This document shows, one piece after another, positions 29,581 through 40,771 of a stretch of 64,000 bases of DNA. The DNA is from Motilimonas pumila. GTDB lineage: Bacteria; Pseudomonadota; Gammaproteobacteria; Enterobacterales; CBDFNC01. Where the stretch lies: assembly GCF_003596335.1 (NCBI RefSeq), contig NZ_QZCH01000005.1, positions 62,001 through 126,000 on the forward strand, read 5' to 3'. The notes under the pieces were generated by a model that was given only the letters and a program-made list of their open reading frames with translations, was not told the origin of the DNA and searched no databases. The position numbers were made by a program, and so were the translations under genes. Numbering within the stretch: position 1 is the first letter of the stretch; every line of letters begins with the position of its first letter.

Positions 29581-30321
29581 GTGCCTGAATCGAGAGGGAC
29601 GCCAAAACACGTTGCTATTATCATGGACGGTAACGGTCGTTGGGCAGAACAAAAAGGCAAGATCAGGGTTTTCGGTCATAAAGCTGGCGTAAAAACCGTG
29701 AGACAGTGTGTCAACTATGCCGCTAAACAGGGGGTGGAAGCCTTAACTCTGTTTGCATTTAGCAGCGAGAATTGGAAGCGGCCAAAGGAAGAAGTAAGCA
29801 CTTTGATGGAGCTATTCATGATGGTGCTAAATAGTGAGGTGAAAAAGCTTCACAAGAACAATATTAAGTTGTGTATTCTCGGTGATGTACGAGGTTTTTC
29901 CACAACGCTTCAAGACAAGATTGCCAAGTCTGAAGCGTTGACAGCTAAAAATACTGGCCTAGTACTTAATATCGCGGCTAACTATGGCGGTCGTTGGCAC
30001 ATTGCTGAAGCTGCCAAAGAGTTGGCAAAAAAGGTCCAACAAGGCGAAATGGCTGCTTCCGATATTGATGAGTCAGTATTAGACCAACAAATAGCATCTT
30101 GGCCACTTACCGATGTCGATCTAATGATCCGCACCGGAGGGGAGCAAAGGATCAGTAATTTTCTGCTATGGCAGCTAGCATATGCAGAATTATTTTTTAC
30201 TGATACACTTTGGCCAGACTTTAACGAACAGTGTTTTGCCGATGCCATTGCAAGCTTCTCTCATCGTGAAAGGAGATATGGTCATACTAGCGCGCAAGTT
30301 CAAGCATCGAAACAAGGGTAA
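29581..30321 (+). CDS. uppS: Undecaprenyl diphosphate synthase
   Basis: UppS makes the C55 lipid carrier used for peptidoglycan and lipopolysaccharide by cis-prenyl elongation. The catalytic Asp (D16) is in [10 protein letters not shown]. Other motifs are [23 protein letters not shown] and [20 protein letters not shown] chose the GTG at 29581, with AGGGG about 7 bases upstream; a TTG six bases earlier is also in frame. 246 residues. First gene of a long co-oriented run through dnaE. Confidence 0.95.
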   Translation: MPESRGTPKHVAIIMDGNGRWAEQKGKIRVFGHKAGVKTVRQCVNYAAKQGVEALTLFAFSSENWKRPKEEVSTLMELFMMVLNSEVKKLHKNNIKLCILGDVRGFSTTLQDKIAKSEALTAKNTGLVLNIAANYGGRWHIAEAAKELAKKVQQGEMAASDIDESVLDQQIASWPLTDVDLMIRTGGEQRISNFLLWQLAYAELFFTDTLWPDFNEQCFADAIASFSHRERRYGHTSAQVQASKQG

Positions 30322-30324
30322 CTT

Positions 30325-31179
30325 TTGTTAAAACAACGAATTCTTACGGCGGCAGTGTTGGCGCCAATCACTATTGCTGCCATTTTCTTTCTCCCTCTAA
30401 AATTGTTCGCCTTGTTTGCGGCGGCAGTCTATTTGTTAGCTGCTAGAGAATGGGGTGGCTTTGTTAATAGATCTTGTCAATCTTGGTTTATATATCCGTT
30501 GGGCTTGATACTGGCAGCGACTTTAGTGGTGGTACCTATTGATGCTATTTGGGTTCCGCATTTACATCAAGGTGCTAAGTATTTGCTCATAGTTGGCGGC
30601 GCATGGTGGCTGCTTTCGGCTATCATGGTACTTTCTTACCCAACGTCTTCCTCTATTTGGACTAAAAATGCTTGGTTCAAAGCGCTGTTTGGCATCTTGA
30701 CTTTGGTTCCTTTCTTTTGGAGTTTAGTCACCCTTCGCGGCGCTGATGCTATGCATGATCCGTTACACGGTGCTTGGTTAGTCCTCTTTGTGATGTTACT
30801 AGTGTGGGGCGCAGATACGGGAGCTTACTTTTCCGGTAAAGCTCTAGGTAAGCATAAGCTGGCCCCTAAGGTGAGCCCAGGTAAAACCATAGAGGGTTTT
30901 GTTGGTGGCCTACTGACCACTTTGGTGGTGGCGATCATTGCCATGTTTTTGTTTGAAATCCCAGGTGATCGGCAAGGATATTTCATTTTTTCAGCTGTGA
31001 TGGCGAGTTTGGCTTCAACATTGGGCGATCTCAATGAGAGCATGTTTAAGCGTGAAGCGGGCCTTAAAGACAGCGGTAACCTACTCCCAGGTCATGGTGG
31101 TGTGATGGATCGAATTGATAGTCTTACGGCCGCACTGCCAGTTTTCACGCTTTGTTATATTGTGTGGTTTAACTCATGA
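30325..31179 (+). CDS. cdsA: Phosphatidate cytidylyltransferase
   Basis: CdsA makes CDP-diacylglycerol, the precursor of all membrane phospholipids. The 284-residue polytopic protein ends with the CDS signature: [15 protein letters not shown], then [24 protein letters not shown] and [15 protein letters not shown]. It starts at TTG with AAGGG about 7 bases upstream. Its stop overlaps the dxr start by 4 bases (ATGA). Confidence 0.95.
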   Translation: MLKQRILTAAVLAPITIAAIFFLPLKLFALFAAAVYLLAAREWGGFVNRSCQSWFIYPLGLILAATLVVVPIDAIWVPHLHQGAKYLLIVGGAWWLLSAIMVLSYPTSSSIWTKNAWFKALFGILTLVPFFWSLVTLRGADAMHDPLHGAWLVLFVMLLVWGADTGAYFSGKALGKHKLAPKVSPGKTIEGFVGGLLTTLVVAIIAMFLFEIPGDRQGYFIFSAVMASLASTLGDLNESMFKREAGLKDSGNLLPGHGGVMDRIDSLTAALPVFTLCYIVWFNS

Positions 31180-32378
31180 AAAAGCTTGCTGTTCTGGGAG
31201 CCACTGGCTCGATTGGCGATAGCACTCTTGCGGTAGCTAAGTTACATCCTGAGTTGTTTGATGTTAAATTGCTGAGCGCTGCCAGTAATGCAAATAAAAT
31301 GGCGAATTTGTGTTTAACGCACAATGTTAATTTTGCCTATATGTTTGAGCCCCAAGCGAATGCTGAGCTGGCTAAGTTGCTTGCTCAAGCTTCCACGCAA
31401 GTTTTGGTCACTGAAGCCGAATATTTGGCTTGTATCGCCAGTGATGAAGTTGACACTGTGATGGCCGCAATTGTTGGCGCGGCAGGACTCATGCCAACTC
31501 TAGCAGCAGTAGAAGCGGGTAAAACGGTACTGCTGGCAAATAAAGAAGCCTTGGTAATGTCGGGTGCATTATTTATGCAATCAGCAGAGCGCTCTGGCGC
31601 ACAAATATTGCCCGTTGATAGTGAGCACAATGCGATTTTCCAGTGTCTTCCGCCTGAATGTCAAAGGCAGTTAGGTTACTGCTCGTTACAACAGCATGGC
31701 ATTTCACATTTGATTTTAACTGGTTCCGGTGGCCCATTTCTAACTAAGCCATTAGCCGAGTTTAATAACATTACCCCTGAGTTAGCAGTCAAGCACCCTA
31801 ATTGGTCTATGGGCCCCAAAATATCTGTCGACAGTGCTACCATGATGAATAAAGGCTTGGAGTACATAGAAGCCAAGCGTCTGTTTAACACTGAAAAATC
31901 TGAGATCCAGGTGCTTATTCACCCGCAGTCGGTTATTCACTCTATGGTGCAATATTGCGATGGTTCAGTGCTCGCGCAACTGGGGCAGCCTGATATGCGC
32001 ACGCCAATAGCCCATGTCATGCAATACCCTGAGCGGATTCGAAGTGGCGTGCAAGGGCTAGACTTTAATCAAATTAGTCAATTGACTTTTGTTGAGCCAG
32101 ATTTTGCAAGGTACCCCTGTTTAAAACTTGCCATCGATGCTTGCTACTCTGGTCAAGCGGCGACAACGGTACTTAATGCTGCGAATGAAGTGGCAGTACA
32201 ACGCTTTTTAGACGGGGATATTGCATTTACAGACATTGCTGAGTTAGTGACGCAAAGCCTCGATGGTCGAAATTGCGAAACTTCCCAGTTAGATATCGAA
32301 GGCATTCTTGCGCTGGATAAAGAATCAAGGCGACATGCTTTGTCTTGGACTTCGTCTACTAAAGCCTGGAGTATTTAA
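31176..32378 (+). CDS. dxr: 1-deoxy-D-xylulose 5-phosphate reductoisomerase
   Basis: Dxr converts DXP to MEP, the committed step of the non-mevalonate isoprenoid pathway that feeds UppS. The NADPH loop GATGSIGDS is at the N-terminus. Metal and substrate motifs are [26 protein letters not shown] and [15 protein letters not shown], and the flexible loop [12 protein letters not shown] is intact. 400 residues. It is translationally coupled to cdsA (ATGA) and rseP (TAATG). Confidence 0.97.
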   Translation: MKKLAVLGATGSIGDSTLAVAKLHPELFDVKLLSAASNANKMANLCLTHNVNFAYMFEPQANAELAKLLAQASTQVLVTEAEYLACIASDEVDTVMAAIVGAAGLMPTLAAVEAGKTVLLANKEALVMSGALFMQSAERSGAQILPVDSEHNAIFQCLPPECQRQLGYCSLQQHGISHLILTGSGGPFLTKPLAEFNNITPELAVKHPNWSMGPKISVDSATMMNKGLEYIEAKRLFNTEKSEIQVLIHPQSVIHSMVQYCDGSVLAQLGQPDMRTPIAHVMQYPERIRSGVQGLDFNQISQLTFVEPDFARYPCLKLAIDACYSGQAATTVLNAANEVAVQRFLDGDIAFTDIAELVTQSLDGRNCETSQLDIEGILALDKESRRHALSWTSSTKAWSI

Positions 32379-33730
32379 TGCAGGATTTTTTATGGAATAC
32401 CGCCTCTTTTATCATCGCCCTTGGCATACTGGTCACGATTCATGAGTTTGGCCACTTTTGGGTAGCCAGGCGTTGCGGCGTAAAAGTGCATCGTTTCTCC
32501 ATCGGCTTTGGCCCAGCAGTACTAAAGAAAGTGGCTGCAGATGGTACTGAGTATGTGGTTGCGCCGATACCTTTGGGTGGTTATGTAAAGATGTTAGACA
32601 GCCGCTTAGAGCAGGTGGCTGAAGAAGAGCTTAAATATGCTTTTGATCAACAGAGCGTTTTAAAACGCATAGCCATTGTGGCTGCTGGCCCGTTAGCCAA
32701 TTTCATTTTGGCCATCGCTGCGTTTTGTCTTATGTATTTAATTGGGATTAACAATGTGAAACCTATGGTTTCTGCAGTTGCGCCTAATACTGCAGTAAGC
32801 CAGTTAGCGGATATCACCCCATTTGAAGTGGTGTCAATTGGGCCGCAAGAGACTCAAGATTGGGAATCGGTGAATTTTGCTCTGGCGGGGATCATCGGCC
32901 ATTCTGAGGTGACGTTAAGTTATCGCCAAGAAGGTAATTCTCGAGTCGAAAGTACGCAGTTAGATTTATCTGATTGGTCTTTTGATCCAAAAACAACCTC
33001 GCCAATCAGAAGTTTAGGCCTGATTCCCTTTCAGCCTGAGGTTTACTTAACCTTGGCCAATGTGTTGCAAAACAGCGCCGCCGACAAAGCGGGTTTAATG
33101 GCAGAAGATGAAATTGTTGCCGTCAATGGTCAAGGGATTACGCAGTGGTCAGGTTTTACCGATATAGTCAGAAACCATCCTGGTAAAGCTTTACTGATCA
33201 CTGTTATCAGGGAAGGGCAACAAATACAGTTAACCGTTACTCCTGATAGTACTGAGCGAAACGGTCAAGAGATAGGTTATATAGGCGTAGTGCCAGACGC
33301 GCAGACTTATCCAAAAGAGTACATTATTACGAGTCAATATGGCTTAATTGACGCATTTGCAAAAGCCAGTCAACGAACTTGGGACTTAACCGTTCTCACT
33401 TTTGATACAATTGGCAAGCTTATTGTAGGGACAATTTCTATAAATAATTTAAGCGGCCCTGTCTCGCTTGCAAAAGGCGCGGGTGCCAGTGCTGACTACG
33501 GATTTGTGTATTTTTTGAGCTTCTTGGCTCTGATTAGCATAAATTTGGGCTTAATTAACTTATTTCCTTTGCCAGTACTTGATGGTGGCCACTTGCTTTA
33601 TTACTGTATAGAATTAATCAGCGGTCGTCCGGTGCCAGAGCACATTCAGGAAATAGGCTTCAAGATTGGCCTAGGCTTCATATTATTTATCATGAGCGTA
33701 GCAATATTAAACGACTTCAACCTGCTATAA
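32378..33730 (+). CDS. rseP: RseP, site-2 intramembrane zinc protease
   Basis: RseP cleaves the anti-sigma factor RseA in the membrane to activate the sigma-E envelope stress response. The zinc site HEFGH is at residues 22-26 in the first membrane helix, and the third ligand motif NLFPLPVLDGGH is near residue 395. Two periplasmic PDZ domains lie between (about 115-200 and 205-290). 450 residues, four membrane helices. Its targets and the regulon genes (bamA, skp, lpx) follow directly. Confidence 0.96.
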   Translation: MQDFLWNTASFIIALGILVTIHEFGHFWVARRCGVKVHRFSIGFGPAVLKKVAADGTEYVVAPIPLGGYVKMLDSRLEQVAEEELKYAFDQQSVLKRIAIVAAGPLANFILAIAAFCLMYLIGINNVKPMVSAVAPNTAVSQLADITPFEVVSIGPQETQDWESVNFALAGIIGHSEVTLSYRQEGNSRVESTQLDLSDWSFDPKTTSPIRSLGLIPFQPEVYLTLANVLQNSAADKAGLMAEDEIVAVNGQGITQWSGFTDIVRNHPGKALLITVIREGQQIQLTVTPDSTERNGQEIGYIGVVPDAQTYPKEYIITSQYGLIDAFAKASQRTWDLTVLTFDTIGKLIVGTISINNLSGPVSLAKGAGASADYGFVYFLSFLALISINLGLINLFPLPVLDGGHLLYYCIELISGRPVPEHIQEIGFKIGLGFILFIMSVAILNDFNLL

Positions 33731-33762
33731 AGGTAAAGGTTTAAAGGAAGAATAATAACAAA

Positions 33763-36192
33763 ATGGCTAAACGTAGATTTTTTGCTCCAAGCTTAGTCGC
33801 GGGCGCATGCTTGCTGTCTCAGTCTGTTATGGCTGAAGTGTTCACTGTTGAAGATATCAAGCTTGAAGGCCTGCAGCGTGTTACCTTAGGTGCGGCCTTG
33901 TTGAATTTACCTATTCGCGTTGGCGATGAAGTTGACTCTTTTACCCTGTCTCAAGCGGTTAAAAGCCTGTATCGTTCGGGCAACTTTGAAGACATTACCG
34001 TGTTTCGTGATGATGGCCAACTCATCCTCAAGGTACTAGAGCGGCCCACCATTAACAATATCGAGCTTTCTGGTAACAAAGCCATCAAAGAAGAGCAGCT
34101 GCAAGAAACACTCGATGCTGCCAATGTGCGCGTTGGTGATGCTCTTGACCGTACCTCGTTAGCGAATATTGAAAAGAGCTTAGAAGATTTTTATCACAGT
34201 GTAGGTAAGTATGGGGCTCAAGTTACCGCTGTTGTTACGGCTTTGCCTCGTAACCGGGTAGACCTTACTTTTGAATTTGTAGAGGGCCGTAGCGCCGAGA
34301 TTCAGCAAATAAACATTATTGGTAATACCTTATTTGCCGAAGAAGATCTAATAAAGCAGATCGAGCTCACCGACAGTGCGCCTTGGTGGAACTTTTTAGC
34401 AGACAATAAATATCAAAAACAAAAGTTGGCCGGTGACTTAGAAACCATCCGTAGCTATTACCTTGATCGCGGTTATATTCAGGTTAATATCGATGATACC
34501 CAAGTATCGATGACCCCGGACCGAAAAGGTATCTACATCACGGTGAATGTGGAAGAGGGCGAACAGTTTACGGTTAAAGATGTTACTTTAAGCGGTGACC
34601 TACTTGGAAAAGATGATGATATAAATCAGTTGGTTGCTGTTAGCGCTGGCGATATTTATTCGGGCGCAGACGTACGGAGTGTAGAAGAGAGTATTAGCAA
34701 ATTTCTGGGGCGTCACGGATATGCTTATCCTAAGGTTACTACTTACCCGCAAATCAACGATGATGATAAGACGGTTTCATTAACCGTCTCAGTCGACCCT
34801 GGAAAACGCATTTATGTGCGCCGTATTAATATCTCGGGTAACCAAGAAACTAAAGACGTGGTACTTCGGCGAGAAATGCGTCAAATGGAGAGCAGTTGGT
34901 TATCCAGTGAAAATATTGAGCTATCAAGAGGGCGCTTAAATCGACTCGGTTACTTTGAAACGGTTGATATTAACACTGTGCGGGTTCCTGGCCGTGAAGA
35001 TTTAGTAGACGTTGATGTGACTGTAAAAGAGCAAGCCGCAGGGTCTATTAATGCCGGTATTGGTTACGGTACTGAATCTGGTTTAAGCCTATCAGCAGGT
35101 GTGCAGCAAAGTAACTTCTTAGGCTCGGGTAATAAAGTGGGCTTTAATGCTTCCACCAATGATTACTCTAAAAATGCTGATATCAACTTTACCAATCCGT
35201 ATTTTACCAAAGACGGGGTCAGCTTGGGTGGGCGTATTTTCTATACCGACTTTGAAGCTGCTGAAGCCAACATTGTTGATTATAACAATACGACTTACGG
35301 TATCAGGGGTACCTTAGGCTTTCCTGTCAATGAATATAACCGTTTGAATTTTGGCGTAGGTTATGAGCGAAATAAAATCTCACAGTTAAAGGCTTATTTG
35401 CAAATACAGCAGTTCTGGGATATTTATGAAAGTCAGGTAGAAGATAACGGCTCGGTAACTTTTGATACGATAGATTTTACCGGTAGTTGGACACGTAACA
35501 CCCTTGATAGAGGTCAGTTCGCTACTTCTGGTTCGTACCAGTCTTTGTCTGGTAAAGTCACTACACCAGGCTCTGATTTACAATATTTTAAAATTAAATA
35601 TGAACTTAGAAACTATTTCAGACTCTCAGAAGACGGTGATTGGAGCTTTTTAGTACGCGGTACAGCAGGTTACGGTAATGGTTATGGTGATATAGATGGT
35701 AATGACCAAATCTTACCTTTCTTTGAAAACTTTTATGCCGGCGGTTTTTCTACGATTCGCGGCTTTAAGAGCAATACCGTGGGACCGAAGGCCTTACACA
35801 ACAACCACAATAACGGCAATAACAGCATAGTGGCGACCGATGATTCTGTCGGTGGTAACGCTGTATACACCTTAAGTGCTGAGTTTATAGTACCAACCCC
35901 ATTTTTAGATGAAGCCTATACGCGTCAGGTAAGAACTAGCTTATTTGTTGATGCGGGTGAAACCTGGGATACCGAGTTTAATCCTGATTGGGCTAATCCT
36001 GATTACTGTAGCTACAATTGTAACTACCTTGGGGATTACTCTAAGCCAGGCCGAGTGAGAGTTTCAGCGGGCGTTCAAGTTCAGTGGATTTCACCTATGG
36101 GCCCGTTAGTATTTACACTTTCCCAACCATTGAAAGAATACGATGGCGACAAAACAGAAGTATTCTCGTTTAATATTGGGCAAACCTTTTAA
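33763..36192 (+). CDS. bamA: BamA, outer-membrane protein assembly factor
   Basis: BamA is the essential Omp85 insertase of the outer membrane. A signal peptide (cleavage after SVMA, residue 24) is followed by five POTRA domains (to about residue 425) and a 16-stranded barrel. The barrel contains the conserved loop-6 region near [16 protein letters not shown] and ends in phenylalanine (FNIGQTF), the usual targeting signature. 809 residues. AAGGAAGA precedes the ATG. Skp follows 18 bases later. Confidence 0.97.
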   Translation: MAKRRFFAPSLVAGACLLSQSVMAEVFTVEDIKLEGLQRVTLGAALLNLPIRVGDEVDSFTLSQAVKSLYRSGNFEDITVFRDDGQLILKVLERPTINNIELSGNKAIKEEQLQETLDAANVRVGDALDRTSLANIEKSLEDFYHSVGKYGAQVTAVVTALPRNRVDLTFEFVEGRSAEIQQINIIGNTLFAEEDLIKQIELTDSAPWWNFLADNKYQKQKLAGDLETIRSYYLDRGYIQVNIDDTQVSMTPDRKGIYITVNVEEGEQFTVKDVTLSGDLLGKDDDINQLVAVSAGDIYSGADVRSVEESISKFLGRHGYAYPKVTTYPQINDDDKTVSLTVSVDPGKRIYVRRINISGNQETKDVVLRREMRQMESSWLSSENIELSRGRLNRLGYFETVDINTVRVPGREDLVDVDVTVKEQAAGSINAGIGYGTESGLSLSAGVQQSNFLGSGNKVGFNASTNDYSKNADINFTNPYFTKDGVSLGGRIFYTDFEAAEANIVDYNNTTYGIRGTLGFPVNEYNRLNFGVGYERNKISQLKAYLQIQQFWDIYESQVEDNGSVTFDTIDFTGSWTRNTLDRGQFATSGSYQSLSGKVTTPGSDLQYFKIKYELRNYFRLSEDGDWSFLVRGTAGYGNGYGDIDGNDQILPFFENFYAGGFSTIRGFKSNTVGPKALHNNHNNGNNSIVATDDSVGGNAVYTLSAEFIVPTPFLDEAYTRQVRTSLFVDAGETWDTEFNPDWANPDYCSYNCNYLGDYSKPGRVRVSAGVQVQWISPMGPLVFTLSQPLKEYDGDKTEVFSFNIGQTF

Positions 36193-36210
36193 TTGTTAAG
36201 GAGCAAAGCG

Positions 36211-36726
36211 TTGAAAAAGTTATTTAAAGCTGCCAGTTTAAGTTTGGCATTGATTGCCGGTTCATTTTCAAGTGTTGCAATGGCAGCTGACAAAATCGCG
36301 GTTGTTTTCCCGAATGAAATCTTTCAGCAAATGCCTCAGAAAGATCAAATTATCAACAAGCTGAAAAAAGAATTTCAGCCTCGTATTAACGAGATGAAAT
36401 CGTTAGAGAAAAAAATTAAATCTAAGCAAGAAAAAGAAAAGCGTGATGGCGCATTAATGTCTGACAAAGACAAAACTAAGCTGTCTCGTGAAATTCAAAG
36501 CTTGGTGGCAGATTACCAACTTAAGCTGAAAGCGTTTGAAGAGGATAACCGTCGTCGTCAAGCTGAAGAACAAAACAAAATGCGTGAGAAAGTCGTGAAA
36601 GCAATCGAAGCGATTGCTAAGCGTGAAGGTTACGATCTTGTTGTAAATGGTGAAGCAGCAGTGTTTGCTAAGCCTAGCTTGAATATCTCTGACAAGGTTG
36701 TCGCTGAAATCGGTAAGAGAAAATAA
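36211..36726 (+). CDS. skp: Skp (OmpH) periplasmic chaperone
   Basis: Skp holds unfolded outer-membrane proteins in the periplasm for delivery to BamA. I chose the TTG at 36211 with AAGGAG 7 bases upstream; it gives [18 protein letters not shown] and a clean signal peptide ending at VAMA. The mature protein has the OmpH layout: short beta segments and long charged coiled-coil arms (about residues 50-125). 171 residues. Confidence 0.94.
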   Translation: MKKLFKAASLSLALIAGSFSSVAMAADKIAVVFPNEIFQQMPQKDQIINKLKKEFQPRINEMKSLEKKIKSKQEKEKRDGALMSDKDKTKLSREIQSLVADYQLKLKAFEEDNRRRQAEEQNKMREKVVKAIEAIAKREGYDLVVNGEAAVFAKPSLNISDKVVAEIGKRK

Positions 36727-36728
36727 GC

Positions 36729-37760
36729 GTGCATAACATTTCGTTAGCCGAATTAGCCAACAAAATTGGCGCAACGGTTGCTGGAAACGATGAGCATATC
36801 GTTTCCAGAGTCAGCTCTTTTGCTAAATCGAGTAAAGATGCGGTTATCTTTGTGGTTGATGAAAAGTACCTCAAACAGCTTGATGTTGTTGATTTTGGTG
36901 CGGTTATCTTAAAACCTGAACACGCAGAAGGTTTTGAAGGAACTGCTTTGGTCATGAGCAACCCTTATTTAGGGTTTGCGCTTGCCACTCAGTTGCTTGA
37001 TACCACTCCCGCGCCTGCAAAAGACATTGCCCCCACTGCTGTGATCGATAAAACGGCCAAGTTGGGCAGTGGCGTCGTGGTTGGTGCGAACGCGGTCATT
37101 GAGTCAGGTGTTGAGATCGGCGCGAATACCGAAATTGGCGCGGGCTGTTTCATTGGTAAAAATACTAAAATTGGCGAAAATGGCCGCATTTGGGCCAACG
37201 TATCTATCTATCATGAAGTGGTGATTGGCCACTCTTGTTGCATTCAAAGTGGCACAGTGATTGGCGCTGATGGTTTTGGTTACGCTAATGAAAAAGGCCG
37301 CTGGGTTAAAATACCTCAACTAGGCACAGTGTTAATTGGTGACAGGGTTGAGATTGGCGCTAATACTTGTATCGATCGCGGCGCTTTAGATGACACGCTC
37401 ATCGCTGATGGCGTTATTATCGATAACCTTTGCCAAATAGCGCACAATTGTGAAATTGGCGAAAATACCGCTATTGCCGGTGCAGCCACTTTTGCAGGCA
37501 GTTTAAAAATTGGTAAAAACTGCATGGTTGGCGGTGCCAGTGTGCTAAATGGCCACATGGAAATTTGCGATAACGTGCATATTACCGGCATGAGCATGGT
37601 GATACGACCGATTGATAAGCCTGGTGTTTACTCGTCAGGTATCCCACTGCAACCGAATAAAGAGTGGCGTAAAACAGCTGCGCGAACACTCAACATAGAC
37701 AGCATGCATAAACGCATCAAAGAATTAGAAAAACAATTAGCCAGTAAAGCTAAGGACTAA
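36729..37760 (+). CDS. lpxD: LpxD, UDP-3-O-acyl-glucosamine N-acyltransferase
   Basis: LpxD adds the second acyl chain in lipid A synthesis. The uridine-binding N-terminal domain is followed by a left-handed beta-helix of hexapeptide repeats ([22 protein letters not shown] and onward). The catalytic His lies in [19 protein letters not shown]-terminal helix ([13 protein letters not shown]) completes the trimer. Starts at GTG two bases after skp. 343 residues. Confidence 0.96.
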   Translation: MHNISLAELANKIGATVAGNDEHIVSRVSSFAKSSKDAVIFVVDEKYLKQLDVVDFGAVILKPEHAEGFEGTALVMSNPYLGFALATQLLDTTPAPAKDIAPTAVIDKTAKLGSGVVVGANAVIESGVEIGANTEIGAGCFIGKNTKIGENGRIWANVSIYHEVVIGHSCCIQSGTVIGADGFGYANEKGRWVKIPQLGTVLIGDRVEIGANTCIDRGALDDTLIADGVIIDNLCQIAHNCEIGENTAIAGAATFAGSLKIGKNCMVGGASVLNGHMEICDNVHITGMSMVIRPIDKPGVYSSGIPLQPNKEWRKTAARTLNIDSMHKRIKELEKQLASKAKD

Positions 37761-37763
37761 ATT

Positions 37764-38216
37764 TTGAGTAACGAATTAAACCAATTACAAATCCAAGAAA
37801 TCATGGACTTGTTACCTCACAGATACCCCTTTCTTTTGGTTGATCGTGTATTAGATTACAAATCTGGTGAAACCCTTCATGGCATTAAAAACGTGTCATT
37901 TAACGAACCTCAGTTTACCGGACACTTTCCCAATACACCTGTATTCCCAGGCGTAATGATACTTGAAGCTATGGCGCAAGCCACTGGCATTCTTGCGTTT
38001 GCAACTTACGGTAAGCCAAAGGACAACGAGTTGTACTTCTTAGCATCTATTGATAATGCGCGTTTTCGCAAACCTGTGGTGCCAGGTGACCAATTAGAAT
38101 TATTTGTAGATTACCTCAAAGAGCGTCGTGGCATGGGTAAATTTGCGTGTACCGCCAAGGTCGCAGGCGAGGTTGTTTGCAGTGCTGACATCATGTGTGC
38201 AAGAAGAGAAGTGTAA
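37764..38216 (+). CDS. fabZ: FabZ, 3-hydroxyacyl-ACP dehydratase
   Basis: FabZ dehydrates 3-hydroxyacyl-ACP in fatty acid elongation and competes with LpxA for 3-hydroxyacyl-ACP, so their pairing is meaningful. Motifs: [14 protein letters not shown], the catalytic His in [13 protein letters not shown], and the Glu in [11 protein letters not shown]. 150 residues. It starts at TTG 3 bases after lpxD; its TAA is followed at once by the lpxA ATG. Confidence 0.96.
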   Translation: MSNELNQLQIQEIMDLLPHRYPFLLVDRVLDYKSGETLHGIKNVSFNEPQFTGHFPNTPVFPGVMILEAMAQATGILAFATYGKPKDNELYFLASIDNARFRKPVVPGDQLELFVDYLKERRGMGKFACTAKVAGEVVCSADIMCARREV

Positions 38217-39005
38217 ATGACTATTGCCAATGAGCTTATTCACCCGACCGCCATTATTGATGATAGTGCGGTGATTGCAGAGGGCGTAGAAATCGGGCCT
38301 TATTCAATTATCGGCGCGAATGTCGAGATTGGTGCGAGCACTTGGATTGGTCCGCATGTTGTTATAAAGGGCCATACCAAAATTGGCCAGAACAACAAAA
38401 TATTCCAATTTGCGACCGTGGGCGAAGATTGCCAAGATTTAAAATACGCGGGCGAGCAAACGTATTTAGAAATTGGCGATCACAATATCATTCGTGAAAG
38501 TTGCACTATTCATCGCGGTACGACGCAAGATCAGGGGCTGACTAAAATTGGCAGCTACTGTTTATTTATGGTGAATGCCCACGTTGCTCATGACTGTATT
38601 ATTGGCGATCACTGTATCCTTGCTAATAATGCAACGTTAGCCGGACATGTTGAGATGGGCGATTACGTAATCTTTGGCGGCATGTCAGCCATTCATCAAT
38701 TTAGCAAGATTGGCGATCATGCCATGATTGGCGGTTGTTCTGCTGTTAACAAAGATGTACCGCCCTATTTGATGGCCAGTGGTAATTACGCTGAAGCCCA
38801 TGGTATTAACTCGGTCGGGTTAAAGCGCCGCGGATTTAGCTCCAGTCAGATTATGGCGATTAAACGTGCATTTAAGATTATTTGCCGTAATGGTAATACC
38901 TTGGATGAAGCGCGTGTTTTATTAGAAGAGATGGTCAAAGAAAGTCCAGAAGTTCAACCTATGCTGGATTTCATCAGCACAAATACCCGAGGAATTGTGC
39001 GCTAA
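38217..39005 (+). CDS. lpxA: LpxA, UDP-GlcNAc acyltransferase
   Basis: LpxA catalyses the first step of lipid A synthesis. The 262-residue protein begins [26 protein letters not shown], with hexapeptide repeats throughout. The catalytic His lies in [15 protein letters not shown], and [25 protein letters not shown] is also conserved. The C-terminal helical domain is complete. It directly abuts fabZ and ends one base before lpxB. Confidence 0.97.
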   Translation: MTIANELIHPTAIIDDSAVIAEGVEIGPYSIIGANVEIGASTWIGPHVVIKGHTKIGQNNKIFQFATVGEDCQDLKYAGEQTYLEIGDHNIIRESCTIHRGTTQDQGLTKIGSYCLFMVNAHVAHDCIIGDHCILANNATLAGHVEMGDYVIFGGMSAIHQFSKIGDHAMIGGCSAVNKDVPPYLMASGNYAEAHGINSVGLKRRGFSSSQIMAIKRAFKIICRNGNTLDEARVLLEEMVKESPEVQPMLDFISTNTRGIVR

Positions 39006-39006
39006 T

Positions 39007-40149
39007 ATGAGCGCACCGCTTCGTATAGGTATCATCGCGGGTGAGGTGTCCGGAGACATCTTAGCCGCGGGCCTTATTAAATCCCTCAAAGCTCGTCATC
39101 CTAATATTCATGTTGAAGGTATAGCTGGCCCAGAAATGGTGCAACAAGGCTGCCACTCGTTATTTAATATGGAAGAGCTGTCAGTGATGGGGTTTGTTGA
39201 AGTCATGGGACGGTTACGTCGAATCTTGACCATTCGAAAACAAATAACCCAGCACTTTCTCGATAATCCTCCTGATATTTTTATCGGAGTAGATGCCCCT
39301 GACTTTAATCTTGATGTTGAGTTAACACTCAAACAGTCGGGAGTTAAAACCATTCATTATGTCAGCCCTTCTGTCTGGGCTTGGAAGCAATGGCGGATCC
39401 ATAAGATTGCCAAAGCGACGGATCTCGTGCTGGCTTTCTTACCTTTTGAAAAGGCTTTTTACGACAAATTTAAGGTACCGTGTAAATTTGTTGGTCATAC
39501 CTTAGCTGAACGATTGCCTATCGAACCTCAGAGTGCGGATAATAGATCCTTATTAGGGTTGAAAAGCAACGCTCCGTACCTAGGTATTTTACCGGGAAGC
39601 CGCAAAGCGGAAGTCGAGCTACTAACACCTTACTTTTTACAAGCAGCTAAGGTGATTAAACAACGCCATCCTGAAATCGAATTTGTTGTGCCTATGGTTA
39701 ATGCTACTCGAAGGCAGCAGTTTGAGCAGTTATGGCAGCAACATGCCCCAGAGTTAACAATCGCGGTTGTTGATGGCAAAGCGAGCCAAGTGCTCCAGGC
39801 CGCTGATTATGTACTGTTAGCGTCAGGAACGGCCTCACTAGAAGCCATGCTCGCGAAATGCCCCATGGTGGTCGCTTATCGAGTTAACTGGCTTACCTAT
39901 CGCATAGCCAAAGCTTTGGTAAAAAGTAAATATGCGTCTCTTCCTAACTTACTGCACGATGGCCCATTAGTGCCAGAATTGCTGCAATACGATTGCACCG
40001 TAGACAATATTGTAACGGAGCTGGATAAATTGATTGCAGAAGATAACACTCAACTCTTAAAGCGTTTCACCGAGTTACACCAAAGCATCCGTTGCCAAGC
40101 TGACGAACAAGCTGCGACTGCGGTTTGCGAACTGCTTGAGTTAAAATAG
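39007..40149 (+). CDS. lpxB: LpxB, lipid A disaccharide synthase
   Basis: LpxB joins UDP-diacylglucosamine and lipid X into the lipid A disaccharide. It is a GT19 glycosyltransferase with the N-terminal GEVSGDILAAGLI, GVDAPDFNLDVEL, HYVSPSVWAWKQWR, LPGSRKAEVELL and SGTASLEAMLAKCPMVVAYR motifs. I chose the ATG at 39007; a GTG 12 bases earlier is inside lpxA. 380 residues. Confidence 0.96.
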   Translation: MSAPLRIGIIAGEVSGDILAAGLIKSLKARHPNIHVEGIAGPEMVQQGCHSLFNMEELSVMGFVEVMGRLRRILTIRKQITQHFLDNPPDIFIGVDAPDFNLDVELTLKQSGVKTIHYVSPSVWAWKQWRIHKIAKATDLVLAFLPFEKAFYDKFKVPCKFVGHTLAERLPIEPQSADNRSLLGLKSNAPYLGILPGSRKAEVELLTPYFLQAAKVIKQRHPEIEFVVPMVNATRRQQFEQLWQQHAPELTIAVVDGKASQVLQAADYVLLASGTASLEAMLAKCPMVVAYRVNWLTYRIAKALVKSKYASLPNLLHDGPLVPELLQYDCTVDNIVTELDKLIAEDNTQLLKRFTELHQSIRCQADEQAATAVCELLELK

Positions 40150-40177
40150 TCCTTTCTCTTTTTAAATAGGTTGTGTC

Positions 40178-40768
40178 ATGGATACCATTAAATATCCACC
40201 TGGAAAAATTGTTGCAGGTGTCGACGAAGTGGGTCGAGGGCCCTTGGTAGGGGATGTGGTAACCGCCGCGGTAATATTGGACCCTCAAGCCCCCATCTCT
40301 GGCTTAGCTGATTCGAAGAAGTTAAGTGAGAAGAAACGCTTAGCTTTATTTGAACAAATACAGCAGCATGCTTTAGCCATTGGAGTGGGCCGCGCATCTC
40401 CCCGTGAAATTGATGAGATCAATATTTTACATGCGACTATGCTTGCTATGCAGCGAGCGGTAGCAAACCTGAGTATAGAGCCTGGCTTTGTGTTTATTGA
40501 TGGCAATCGTTGTCCGCATTTAGCCATGCCTGCAGAAGCTGTCGTAAAGGGTGATTCAAGGGTTGCTGAGATCAGCGCAGCTTCAATCATCGCTAAAGTA
40601 ATTCGAGACCAAGATATGAAAACGCTGGATGAGCAGTTGCCAGAGTATGGTTTTGCTCAGCATAAAGGGTATCCGACAAAAGCCCATTTTGCAGCGCTTG
40701 CCCAATATGGACCGACCGAGTGGCACAGAAAAAGTTTTAAACCAGTGCAAAATGCGTTGAAAAGGTAA
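40178..40768 (+). CDS. rnhB: Ribonuclease HII
   Basis: RNase HII removes ribonucleotides misincorporated in DNA. The catalytic acidic motif DEVGRG (D16, E17) is at the N-terminus, followed by [18 protein letters not shown] and [20 protein letters not shown] with the remaining acidic residues. [13 protein letters not shown] closes the domain. 196 residues. It lies between lpxB and dnaE, the standard order. Confidence 0.96.
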   Translation: MDTIKYPPGKIVAGVDEVGRGPLVGDVVTAAVILDPQAPISGLADSKKLSEKKRLALFEQIQQHALAIGVGRASPREIDEINILHATMLAMQRAVANLSIEPGFVFIDGNRCPHLAMPAEAVVKGDSRVAEISAASIIAKVIRDQDMKTLDEQLPEYGFAQHKGYPTKAHFAALAQYGPTEWHRKSFKPVQNALKR

Positions 40769-40771
40769 CTT